DNA from: Microseira wollei NIES-4236
GTDB taxonomy: Bacteria; Cyanobacteriota; Cyanobacteriia; Cyanobacteriales; Aerosakkonemataceae
NCBI RefSeq assembly: GCF_020521235.1
Contig: NZ_BLAY01000113.1
Coordinates: forward strand, 1 to 33,719
Direction: 5' to 3'
DNA: 33,719 bases
Below, piece after piece: positions 18,354 through 25,799 of this stretch. Under the pieces are notes generated by a model. It searched no databases. It saw only the letters and a program-made list of their open reading frames with translations, and had not been told where the DNA came from. The translations under genes and the position numbers were made by a program. The first letter of the stretch is position 1. Each line of letters begins with the position of its first letter.

Positions 18354-19681
18354 TCAAACCTACTCAAATCTACCTATAAGACTTGTTTCGGTGTGACTTC
18401 CTGCTTCGACCAAGGGAGTCGGCTCCTTCTTGTCCACAGGCGTAAATTCGGGAGCAGCTCTCCCTATTCGCTCTAAATTGAACGCTGCATTGAAGTCTCT
18501 ATCTCCCTTCCAATCACATTTTTCACAGTGAAAAATCCGCTCTGATAGAGATAAAGACTGTTTCACTTCACCACAACAATGGCAAGTTTTAGAACTAGGA
18601 AACCACCGGGAAACTATGATAAGTGAGGAACCATAAAGTTGGCATTTATATTCCAACTGTCGCTTGAATTCGTAAAAACTTCCATCAGCAATAGCTTGGG
18701 CTAACTTCCGGTTCGCTAACATGCCACTGACATTTAAGTCTTCAATTACCACCACGCCGTGGTTCTTGGCGAGGTAGGTTGTCAACTTGTGTAAGTAGTC
18801 ACGGCGAATGTTAGCAATTTGGCTATGCAACCGCGCTATTAGTGTCCCCGCTTTTCGCCAATTTTTCTCGCCTAATTGTTTTTGCCGATGGCTCCATTGC
18901 TGGTGAGCCAGCTTTTTGAGCAGATGCCGAGTTTTTTTAGCTCCGACAAATACTTCCCCAGTTGAAAGTGTGGCTGTATTTAATATTCCTAAGTCTACCC
19001 CAACGATATCAATTGCTTTTGGGGTACATGTGGGTTCCACCTCTAGTTTAAACGAAATGAACCATCTATCCGCAAGGCGGCTAATCGTTACTGTCTTTGG
19101 TGTGATGCCAATAGGCAGTTTTTCATATGTTTTTAATACTCCGATGACAGGGACTTGTATTTTGAAGGGGCTAATGATTTTGATCGTCCCTTCTAGGGTA
19201 AATGAGTCGTGACGGCCTTTTTTCTTGAATTTGGGCGCACCACTTTTCTTTTGGAAGCATTTCTTCCACGCTTCTCTTAAGTGCATTAATGCATATTGAG
19301 GGGCGGTTTTTGATACTTCATAGTACCAAGGATGTTTGGATTTGACTAATGCTACTAGCCATTTATGTAAATCGATCGCGCTGGGAAATTTGATTTTATC
19401 CTCTGGGTAGGTCTGATTGTGGTTTAAGATGGCTAGGGTTAATCCTAATCCCCAGTTCCAAGCATGACGTGCTACTCCTGCGTGTTTGGCAAGCAGTTGA
19501 GCAATAGAGTTTGTTAGCTGGATTTGTGTTTTAAATCCGAGTAGCATGAAAGGGTTGGTCTTGACTATCTGCTGCCCTCGTGTAATTATCCTCTGGGCTT
19601 GGTTTGCGGGGGGCAAATGTTAGCAAATCTTTACAAAAAGTTGGGTTTTAGAGAGATTTAAGTAGATTTAGGTAGGTTTTT
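18354..19681 (-). mobile_element. IS1341-type element: tnpB with imperfect terminal inverted repeats
   Basis: The element consists of a tnpB gene flanked by related ends. The plus strand at about 18355-18376, reverse-complemented, reads GGTAGATTTGAGTAGGTTT. The plus strand at about 19662-19679 reads GTAGATTTAGGTAGGTTT. The tnpB stop lies inside the right-end repeat. No tnpA is present, so movement would need a transposase in trans. The right end abuts the interrupted MASE1 reading frame. The other side (19682-19880) shows no matching kinase sequence, so a deletion may have accompanied or followed insertion. Confidence 0.75.
18360..19547 (-). CDS. tnpB: RNA-guided nuclease TnpB (OrfB, IS200/IS605 type)
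   Basis: An intact TnpB of 395 residues from the ATG at 19547. The catalytic RuvC set is present: the Asp of G-V-D-L-G (185), the Glu of I-E-D-L-N (269) and the Asp of R-D-F-N-A-A (351). The zinc ribbon has C-H-C-C-G and F-H-C-E-K-C. TnpB proteins cut DNA guided by an omega RNA made from the element's 3' end, which helps the element persist at its donor site. I prefer 19547 because family homology begins at M-L-L-G-F-K-T; an upstream in-frame ATG at 19616 adds 23 residues. No Shine-Dalgarno is seen. A dead relative lies at 8775-9043. Confidence 0.93.
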   Translation of the reverse strand: MLLGFKTQIQLTNSIAQLLAKHAGVARHAWNWGLGLTLAILNHNQTYPEDKIKFPSAIDLHKWLVALVKSKHPWYYEVSKTAPQYALMHLREAWKKCFQKKSGAPKFKKKGRHDSFTLEGTIKIISPFKIQVPVIGVLKTYEKLPIGITPKTVTISRLADRWFISFKLEVEPTCTPKAIDIVGVDLGILNTATLSTGEVFVGAKKTRHLLKKLAHQQWSHRQKQLGEKNWRKAGTLIARLHSQIANIRRDYLHKLTTYLAKNHGVVVIEDLNVSGMLANRKLAQAIADGSFYEFKRQLEYKCQLYGSSLIIVSRWFPSSKTCHCCGEVKQSLSLSERIFHCEKCDWKGDRDFNAAFNLERIGRAAPEFTPVDKKEPTPLVEAGSHTETSLIGRFE

Positions 19682-19881
19682 TGTTACTGTTGTTAGCCCC
19701 CAGTATGGCATTGGGCAGTTTACCCTTGTGTTTAAAGGATTCCCGCAAAAATTATTCAGCAAACACCGCAACGAAATCAAATCTCGCTCCAACTTTGATC
19801 GAGAGTGCTTGCTGGAGAAACAACTTTTGACTGATAATGACAAAGACCGCCATGAGCCATGAGCCATTAGCCAGATCGCAA
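19682..19881. other. Spacer beyond the tnpB element
   Basis: No gene is convincing here. I looked on the minus strand for the missing first half of the MASE1 kinase and did not find it. A short heptanucleotide run (CATGAGCCATGAGCCATTAGCC, about 19850-19871) lies just before the ycf51 start. Confidence 0.5.
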
Positions 19882-20394
19882 ATGCCAGCAACAACTGATT
19901 TTTTCCAAGCTTCCCAGTGGGCGGGTATCCTGACTTTAGTCGGCGCTGCCATCACCCTGATGGGATTTATTTTAAAATGGGGTATCCGCTTTCGGCTGGT
20001 GGGCGCTACCAGTTTTATGGGTGTCCTGACGGCGGGTTTGTTTGCCTTGGGATTGGGATTGTTTACCCGCACGGCGATTCCCGGTGCAGTGCGCTACTCG
20101 GTGATTTATGATAATGGGGCGACCCTGGCTGCGATCGCCGTTCCCAATCAAATTACTGAATCCGAATTGGATGCTACCCTCCGCCAAGCTGCCGGTGACT
20201 TATTTTCCTACGGTAGAGCTGGTTCTGCTAGCGCCCAATTGCTGATTCGGGCGCGTACTATTACCCATCCCGAACCAGGGGTTTCTCAACCACTTTACTT
20301 GGGTCAGGTCAAGCGCAGTCTCGCCAGTCGCGAAGACAAAAATCTAGAAGTCGAAATTTATTCGCAAAACTTGGCGCAACTAACAAAATTTTAG
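19882..20394 (+). CDS. ycf51: Ycf51-like membrane protein (DUF2518)
   Basis: A 170-residue protein resembling the Ycf51/DUF2518 family, found in cyanobacteria and some algal plastids and of unknown function. Two hydrophobic segments lie near the N-terminus (about 14-33 and 38-60), followed by a soluble domain with the G-A-V-R-Y-S and E-P-G-V-S-Q-P-L-Y-L-G-Q-V-K-R-S-L-A-S-R stretches I associate with the family. I start at the ATG at 19882; an earlier in-frame ATG at 19837 would draw its first 15 codons partly from the repeat. A hairpin-forming AATCTGAAATC repeat follows the gene. Confidence 0.8.
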   Translation: MPATTDFFQASQWAGILTLVGAAITLMGFILKWGIRFRLVGATSFMGVLTAGLFALGLGLFTRTAIPGAVRYSVIYDNGATLAAIAVPNQITESELDATLRQAAGDLFSYGRAGSASAQLLIRARTITHPEPGVSQPLYLGQVKRSLASREDKNLEVEIYSQNLAQLTKF

Positions 20395-20400
20395 ATTTTA

Positions 20401-20437
20401 GATTTCAGATTTTAGATTTACTTGCCAATCTGAAATC
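20401..20437. repeat. Inverted AATCTGAAATC repeat between ycf51 and ilvE
   Basis: GATTTCAGATT (20401-20411) and AATCTGAAATC (20427-20437) can form an 11-bp stem. Further units of the same kind run to about 20480, just before the ilvE start. The same words recur at 22866-22895, 27541-27568 and 31485-31546. Confidence 0.7.
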
Positions 20438-20484
20438 TGCAAGTCTGTTATATGCAAGTATTCTCAAATCTGAAATCTCCAATC

Positions 20485-21402
20485 ATGTACAATTTCCTGC
20501 CAATCGCTTACTTTCAAAATCAATTTGTTCCTTTTGAAGACGCTAAAATATCGATCGCTACCCATGCTTTACATTACGGAACTGGAGCGTTTGGCGGCTT
20601 GCGCGGCATTCCAGATCCGCAAAATCAAGACAAAATTTTACTGTTTAGATTAGACCGGCATTGCAAACGATTAAGCGATAGCGCTAGATTGCTGCGCTAC
20701 GATTTACCAGCGGAAAAAATCGAAGAAATTATAGTAAATTGGGTGAAAAAAAATCAGCCGAAAACGTCTTTTTATATTAGACCTTTTGTTTATACGTCGG
20801 ATTTGGGAATAGCCCCCAGATTGCATAAAATAGAAAAAGACTTTTTTGTGTATGGGTTAGAATTAGGAGATTATTTAGCGGCAGAAGGGGTGAGCTGTCG
20901 CATCAGTTCCTGGTATCGTCAAGAAGACCGCAGTTTACCGCTACGAGGAAAAATAAGCGGCGCTTACATTACTTCTTCTTTAGCGAAAACAGAAGCGGCA
21001 GAATCGGGATTTGATGAAGCAATTTTAATGAATTCCCAAGGGAAAGTCAGCGAAGCTTCGGGAATGAATGTCTTTTTGGTGAGAAACGGACAACTGATTA
21101 CGCCAGGATTCGAGCAGGATATCTTAGAAGGAATTACGCGAGATAGTATCCTGACCATCGCTAAAGATTTGGGGATTAAAACAATAGAAAGACCAGTGGA
21201 TAAATCAGAATTGTACATCGCTGACGAGGTTTTCTTAAGCGGGACGGCGGCAAAAATTACGCCGGTAAAACGCATTGAAGGGTACGAATTCTCTAATAAC
21301 CGTCCGATTACGGAAAAGCTGCGGGAAAAACTGACAGCGATTACAGAAAACCGCGATCCGAATTACGCTAGTTGGGTTTATTCAATTTCTCTTAAAGATT
21401 GA
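20485..21402 (+). CDS. ilvE: Branched-chain amino acid aminotransferase (class IV)
   Basis: A cytoplasmic PLP enzyme that moves the amino group between glutamate and the keto acids of leucine, isoleucine and valine. The 305-residue protein has the fold-type IV marks: the PLP Lys156 (R-G-K-I-S-G-A-Y), Glu190 in S-E-A-S-G-M-N-V-F and the E-G-I-T-R-D-S-I-L phosphate-binding region. Length is normal. I start at 20485 because the earlier in-frame ATG at 20452 lies in the AATCTGAAATC repeat. A D-amino acid or 4-amino-4-deoxychorismate lyase role is possible for this fold, but length and motifs fit IlvE best. Confidence 0.92.
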   Translation: MYNFLPIAYFQNQFVPFEDAKISIATHALHYGTGAFGGLRGIPDPQNQDKILLFRLDRHCKRLSDSARLLRYDLPAEKIEEIIVNWVKKNQPKTSFYIRPFVYTSDLGIAPRLHKIEKDFFVYGLELGDYLAAEGVSCRISSWYRQEDRSLPLRGKISGAYITSSLAKTEAAESGFDEAILMNSQGKVSEASGMNVFLVRNGQLITPGFEQDILEGITRDSILTIAKDLGIKTIERPVDKSELYIADEVFLSGTAAKITPVKRIEGYEFSNNRPITEKLREKLTAITENRDPNYASWVYSISLKD

Positions 21403-21472
21403 GATGCCTGGAACGGCCTACAGTCGCAATGTTGTGCAGATAACATGGTATTGTTGTAATCCCAGTTAAACT

Positions 21473-22666
21473 TTGTCTGACGTGTCAACTTTAACTGCTA
21501 CTGGTTCGCTGACTTTGACCGTTGCCCCCGCGCAAGTTGTACGGGGGAACTTGGCATTGGAGAATGTCGATCTTGCCCGCATCGGAAACCGTCCGTTGGT
21601 AGTCGGAGGCTCAAGCACGCTAGCTGTCGTTCATCCCAGATTACAGCCAGCGATCGCCTCCCAGCAACTGTCTGCGGCTTGGGCATCCTACAGTCCAGAT
21701 TGTAGCGAGGATAGTTTGGTGATGTTGCGAAGTCAAATCGAACAGCACCAAACCGACTTTATTATCGGCGTTGGCGGCGGCAAAGCCCTCGATACCGCTA
21801 AATTACTCGCCCATCAGTGCCACCTACCCATCGTCACCATCCCTACTTCTGGCGCTACCTGTGCTGCGTGGACGGCGCTTTCTAACGTTTATTCCCCACA
21901 GGGCGCATTCCTGTACGATGTACCCTTAGATCGCTGTCCCGACTTGCTGGTACTCGATTACAGTTTGATTCAAACTGCCCCCCAACGTACCTTAGTCGCT
22001 GGAATTGGCGATGCTTTGGCGAAGTGGTACGAAGCATCGGTAAGCAGCGGCACTTCAGAGCAAACTTTGATTATTGCCGCGGTACAACAAGCCAGAATTT
22101 TACGAGATATCCTGTTCCAAAAATCCGCAGAGGCGCTGAAAGAACCAGGGGGCGAAGTTTGGCGGGAAGTTGTGGATGCAACGGTATTGCTCGCCGGGGT
22201 GATTGGAGGACTGGGGGGCGCTCAGTGTCGCACCGTCGCCGCCCATGCAGTTCATAATGGATTAACTCATATCCCCGCCGCCCACGATGCCTTACACGGG
22301 GAAAAAGTCGCCTATGGTATCCTCGTGCAACTGCGGTTAGAAGAAATGGTGCAGGGAAACCAACTCGCAGCAAGCGCAAGACAGCAGTTGTTGAAATTTT
22401 ACGGCGAAATCGGCTTACCTCAAACCTTAGACGATTTGGCACTGGGGAATATTACCCTAAAAGAATTGCGACAAGCAGCTGAAATTGCCTGCAATCCCAA
22501 TTCCGACATCCACCGCCTACCGTTTAAAGTCGTACCCGAACAGCTAATGGCAGCAATGGTTTCTACCACAACGCCGATTGAGTCGGGGGTGGGGAGACGG
22601 GGAGACGCGGAGACGGGGAGACGCGGGGAAGGGAGCAGAGGAGCAGAGGAGCGGGTGAGCGGGTGA
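21473..22666 (+). CDS. Iron-containing alcohol dehydrogenase, glycerol dehydrogenase-like
   Basis: An NAD(P)-dependent metal dehydrogenase of the GldA group. G-V-G-G-G-K-A-L-D-T-A-K (99-110) is the nucleotide-binding loop. Asp180, His258 and His275 match the metal ligands of glycerol dehydrogenases. The substrate cannot be told from sequence. No ATG fits; the start is either TTG at 21473 or GTG at 21482. The last 26 residues (from about 372, rich in Gly, Arg and Glu) are read from a purine-rich GGGGAGACG repeat. The family normally ends near residue 370, so the original stop was probably lost to repeat growth. Confidence 0.88.
   Translation: MSDVSTLTATGSLTLTVAPAQVVRGNLALENVDLARIGNRPLVVGGSSTLAVVHPRLQPAIASQQLSAAWASYSPDCSEDSLVMLRSQIEQHQTDFIIGVGGGKALDTAKLLAHQCHLPIVTIPTSGATCAAWTALSNVYSPQGAFLYDVPLDRCPDLLVLDYSLIQTAPQRTLVAGIGDALAKWYEASVSSGTSEQTLIIAAVQQARILRDILFQKSAEALKEPGGEVWREVVDATVLLAGVIGGLGGAQCRTVAAHAVHNGLTHIPAAHDALHGEKVAYGILVQLRLEEMVQGNQLAASARQQLLKFYGEIGLPQTLDDLALGNITLKELRQAAEIACNPNSDIHRLPFKVVPEQLMAAMVSTTTPIESGVGRRGDAETGRRGEGSRGAEERVSG
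22590..22666 (+). repeat. Purine-rich GGGGAGACG / GGAGCAGA repeat extending a coding end
   Basis: GGGGAGACG(CGG) units run from about 22590 to 22628, then GAGGAGCAGA and GAGCGGGT units to the stop. This kind of repeat is normally intergenic in such genomes; a related run lies at 10946-10975. Here it is translated. Confidence 0.8.
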
Positions 22667-22812
22667 GAGATGTAGGGGCGGGTTTTACCAATAACGTTTG
22701 GGAAAAACAGACAATTTGACTAAACTCGCCCCGGTTAGCGATTTTGAGCGACAATCGTTCAACTAGAACAGAAATACTGAACTAAACCTGCCCGCAATAG
22801 CTTTCCCGTGAA

Positions 22813-22895
22813 AATTAGCAATTAGCAATTAGCAATTAGCAATTCCCAATTCCCCATCTTTCCATCTAAAATCAAAAATCTGAAATCTGAAATAT
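22813..22895. repeat. TTAGCAA heptads and AATCTGAAATC units before an aminotransferase
   Basis: About four TTAGCAA units (22814-22843) are followed by CAAAAATCTGAAATCTGAAAT (about 22872-22892). They fill most of the gap before the ATG at 22899, so any ribosome binding site is not recognisable. Confidence 0.7.
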
Positions 22896-22898
22896 AAA

Positions 22899-24098
22899 AT
22901 GGATTGGATTAGTCCCGCTGAGCGACTGCAAGCACTACCGCCTTACGTATTTGCCCGTTTGGACGAATTGAAAGCTCGCGCCCGCGAGCAAGGACTTGAT
23001 TTAATAGATTTGGGGATGGGAAACCCGGATGGGTCGGCGCCGGAACCAGTCATCGAGGCAGCGATCGCCGCCTTAAAAAACCCCGCCAATCACGGTTATC
23101 CGCCGTTTGAAGGCACTGCTAGTTTCCGCCGCACGATCGCTGCTTGGTACAAGCGCCGCTACGACGTTGACCTCGATCCGGATAGCGAGGCGTTGCCTTT
23201 ATTGGGTTCTAAAGAAGGTTTAACCCACCTGGCACTCGCTTACATCAACCCAGGGGATGTAATTTTAGTCCCCAGTCCTGCCTATCCTCCCCATTTTCGC
23301 GGTCCGGCGATCGCTGGTGGCAAGGTTCACAGTTTAATTTTAAAACCGGAAAACGACTGGGTAATCGATTTAGCGGCAATTCCCGACCAAGTTGCCCAAC
23401 AAGCGAAGATTCTTTATTTCAACTATCCCAGCAATCCTACCGCCGCCACCGCCCCGCGCGAATTTTTCGAGGAAATTGTCGCGTTTGCCCGCAAGTATGA
23501 AATATTACTCGTTCACGACTTGTGTTACGCGGAATTGGCGTTTGATGGTTATCAACCTACCAGCTTGCTAGAAATTCCAGGAGCAAAAGAAATTGGCGTG
23601 GAATTTCATACGATGTCCAAAACTTACAATATGGCAGGGTGGCGCGTGGGTTTTGTTGTCGGTAACCGCCGCATTGTGCAAGGGTTGCGGACGTTAAAAA
23701 CTAATTTAGATTACGGTTTATTTACCGCGTTGCAATTTGCGGCAGAAACCGCACTTCAGTTACCCGATAGTTATTTACAGAAAGTGCAACAACGCTATCG
23801 CACGAGACGGGATTTTTTAATTGATGGATTGGCAGAACTCGGTTGGAGTATTCCCAAACCCAAGGCTACGATGTATGTATGGGTACCAACGCCCCCCGGT
23901 GTCGGCTCGACGGATTTTGCCCTATCAGTTTTGCAACAGACGGGTGTAGTGGTGACGCCTGGGAATGCCTTTGGCGCTGGCGGTGAGGGGTACGTGCGGG
24001 TAAGCTTGATTGCAGAATGCGATCGCTTAGGCGAAGCTCTCCGACGCTTAAAACAAGCTAATATCCGCTATCAGGCAGAGGCAGGAGTTTTGGGTTAA
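22899..24098 (+). CDS. Class I/II PLP aminotransferase (LL-diaminopimelate/aspartate aminotransferase-like)
   Basis: A 399-residue fold-type I aminotransferase. PLP contacts are visible: Lys241 in M-S-K-T-Y-N-M-A-G-W, N-Y-P-S-N-P-T (175-181), H-D-L-C-Y-A-E-L (206-213) and the substrate-carboxylate Arg in G-Y-V-R-V-S-L. The opening Y-V-F-A-R-L-D-E-L-K and L-G-M-G-N-P-D-G words are those of cyanobacterial proteins annotated as LL-diaminopimelate or aspartate aminotransferase. The true substrate is not decidable here; lysine synthesis is one option. A [2Fe-2S] protein gene follows after 38 bp, possibly in one transcript. Confidence 0.9.
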   Translation: MDWISPAERLQALPPYVFARLDELKARAREQGLDLIDLGMGNPDGSAPEPVIEAAIAALKNPANHGYPPFEGTASFRRTIAAWYKRRYDVDLDPDSEALPLLGSKEGLTHLALAYINPGDVILVPSPAYPPHFRGPAIAGGKVHSLILKPENDWVIDLAAIPDQVAQQAKILYFNYPSNPTAATAPREFFEEIVAFARKYEILLVHDLCYAELAFDGYQPTSLLEIPGAKEIGVEFHTMSKTYNMAGWRVGFVVGNRRIVQGLRTLKTNLDYGLFTALQFAAETALQLPDSYLQKVQQRYRTRRDFLIDGLAELGWSIPKPKATMYVWVPTPPGVGSTDFALSVLQQTGVVVTPGNAFGAGGEGYVRVSLIAECDRLGEALRRLKQANIRYQAEAGVLG

Positions 24099-24136
24099 CA
24101 ATAGAAGCGGCGTTGCTCGTTAACAGTTCTTAACAA

Positions 24137-24463
24137 ATGGCAAACAACAACCCCTGCGAGGAACCCAATCAACGTTGCGTGTTGGTTTGTCAGCACCAAA
24201 CTTGCTTAAAAAACGGCTCAGCCAAGGTGCTGGAAGCGTTTGGTGCCGTTACAATACCGGGAGTGCAAGTAGAAAGCAGCGGTTGTCAGGGTCAGTGCAG
24301 TTCTGGCCCTACCGTGCGAATTCTGCCAGACGAAACTTGGTATTGGCAAGTAAAACCGAATGACGTACCCGTTATCATCGAACAGCATTTGCGCTCTGGA
24401 AAACCTGTAGAAGCCAAACTCAACCGGAGAGTTCATCTATCCTGGGAGATGTTTTCTTCTTGA
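24137..24463 (+). CDS. Thioredoxin-fold [2Fe-2S] ferredoxin-like protein
   Basis: A 108-residue protein of the thioredoxin-like [2Fe-2S] ferredoxin family, also seen as the small domain of NADH dehydrogenase NuoE/HoxE. Four cysteines fit the cluster: Cys18 and Cys23 (C-x4-C), then Cys50 and Cys54 (C-x3-C in G-C-Q-G-Q-C). W-Y-W-Q-V and a V-x-x-I-I-x-x-H-L helix follow as in relatives. Its redox partner is unknown. A hairpin 40 bp downstream may end the transcript. Confidence 0.88.
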   Translation: MANNNPCEEPNQRCVLVCQHQTCLKNGSAKVLEAFGAVTIPGVQVESSGCQGQCSSGPTVRILPDETWYWQVKPNDVPVIIEQHLRSGKPVEAKLNRRVHLSWEMFSS

Positions 24464-24502
24464 ATATCCATACCTCAGTGGATACCCCTGTATGGGTGGT
24501 TG

Positions 24503-24527
24503 CTTGGGGCACACCGTGTGCCCCAAG
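24503..24527. terminator. GC-rich hairpin after the [2Fe-2S] gene
   Basis: CTTGGGGCACA and TGTGCCCCAAG pair perfectly around CCG. There is no T run after it, so it may be a processing or attenuating hairpin rather than a classical terminator. It separates the metabolic genes from the EamA gene. Confidence 0.55.
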
Positions 24528-24571
24528 GTTAATATAAGATAGTCAAGCCAATCATCTTGAAACTTTGAGCA

Positions 24572-25510
24572 ATGCAGATTTATTTCTTAAGAATTGCTAA
24601 GTCATTATTACCCTTCCCATATCTAACTGCATTACTAACAGCGGTGTTTATTTTGTCGTTCGCGGCGATTCTAACACGGCTGAGTGAATGTGATATTGGT
24701 CCAAGTGCAACAATCTTCAATAGATACTGGATTGCCACCGTCAGTCTTGCTTTCTGGCAGGGAGTAAAAGCTTTTACTAGGGATAGTTCTGAACAGATAT
24801 CCTCCAAGGTCAATTACACTCTCTATGATATTTTACTACTGTTTCTAGAAGCTCTTTTGAGCATGGGATGTATTTTACTTTGGGCAATATCGTTAAAACA
24901 AACAAGCGTGGCTAATTCAAACCTGCTACACAATCTGACACCGATTTTTTCAGCATCTTTCAGTTTCTTGATCTTTGGGCAAAGGTATGATTCACGTTTT
25001 CTCATGGGGATTATCATTGCCGTCTGTGCATCTATCGGTATCGAACTTGAAGACTGGTCTGAGAGCTATAATAGTTTCCTCGGTGACACTCTGGCGTTGC
25101 TCTCTGCTGTGCTTTATAGTATCTCTCTCTTAGTACGAGAAAAGCTACGAACTAAGTTTTCCCCAGACATAATTTTGTTATGGAGTTGTACCTGCAGAAG
25201 TATCTTAATTTTTCCGATTGTTTTGATATTTGAAGATAAAATTTTTCCCATATCTCAGTCAGGTTGGCTTGCAGTTATATTATTGGGTATATGTGTTCAG
25301 GTATTCGGGCATGGACTACTAATTTATAGCCTTAAAACCTTCTCTTCTAGCTTTTCTGCTCTATGCCTCCTACTAGAACCTCTGATTACGGCTTTCGCTG
25401 CTTGGGCTATTTTGGCTGAGCGACTGAGTCTGATAAACTGGATCGCATTTATGGGGGTATTAATCGGTGTTTATTTATCTAGCACCAGTAAAAGTATAGA
25501 AAAATCGTAA
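24572..25510 (+). CDS. EamA/DMT family membrane transporter
   Basis: A 312-residue inner-membrane protein with about ten hydrophobic helices in two similar halves, as in the drug/metabolite transporter family. Each half ends in the family's pattern (L-T-P-I-F-S-A near 122-128; L-L-E-P-L-I-T-A-F-A-A-W near 270-281, then A-E-R-L). Family members export amino acids, metabolites or toxins; no substrate can be named. It faces the chorismate-binding gene end to end. The DNA looks more AT-rich than the aminotransferase genes upstream and has no HIP1 site. Confidence 0.85.
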   Translation: MQIYFLRIAKSLLPFPYLTALLTAVFILSFAAILTRLSECDIGPSATIFNRYWIATVSLAFWQGVKAFTRDSSEQISSKVNYTLYDILLLFLEALLSMGCILLWAISLKQTSVANSNLLHNLTPIFSASFSFLIFGQRYDSRFLMGIIIAVCASIGIELEDWSESYNSFLGDTLALLSAVLYSISLLVREKLRTKFSPDIILLWSCTCRSILIFPIVLIFEDKIFPISQSGWLAVILLGICVQVFGHGLLIYSLKTFSSSFSALCLLLEPLITAFAAWAILAERLSLINWIAFMGVLIGVYLSSTSKSIEKS

Positions 25511-25678
25511 CCGTTCAGGGGGGTAACGAGAGAATCAGGGTTATGCCTGACGGCACGCTGCGCGCTCCAGGCGATTTAATCGGATGATTTAGCCTTGGGA
25601 CCTCAAATTTATGCCCTTGATGATGCCTCAAACCCTATTAAGTTCCCTACTCCCCCTGAAGGTTACGAAAAATCTTAG
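25510..25678 (+). pseudogene. Relic of an unrecognised gene's 3' end, frameshifted
   Basis: One frame reads N-E-R-I-R-V-M-P-D-G-T-L-R-A-P-G-D-L-I-G and stops at 25585-25587. The next frame continues D-D-L-A-L-G-P-Q-I-Y and F-P-T-P-P-E-G-Y-E-K-S to a stop at 25676-25678. Both stretches look protein-like and join with a single frameshift, as in a decayed C-terminus. I do not recognise the family. Confidence 0.45.
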
Positions 25679-25729
25679 TCAAACGAGTAATATCGTTGAC
25701 CGTTGCATCGGAATTATTGCGCCCAGGAG

Positions 25730-25752
25730 CAATTAGCAATTAGCAATTAGCA
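25730..25752. repeat. Short TTAGCAA heptad run
   Basis: Three TTAGCAA units, about 50 bp from the stop of the minus-strand chorismate-binding gene. Confidence 0.7.
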
Positions 25753-25799
25753 AGAAAGCTAATCATTCCGATGTAACCGGATTTGATATAACTTCTGCT

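Noticed and set aside
19658-20072. Minus-strand frames between the tnpB element and ycf51
   Set aside because: I checked them for the missing MASE1 half of the kinase. They show no MASE1 words and partly lie antisense to ycf51.
22071-22442. 123-residue minus-strand frame
   Set aside because: It is antisense to the alcohol dehydrogenase, whose metal and nucleotide motifs are intact.
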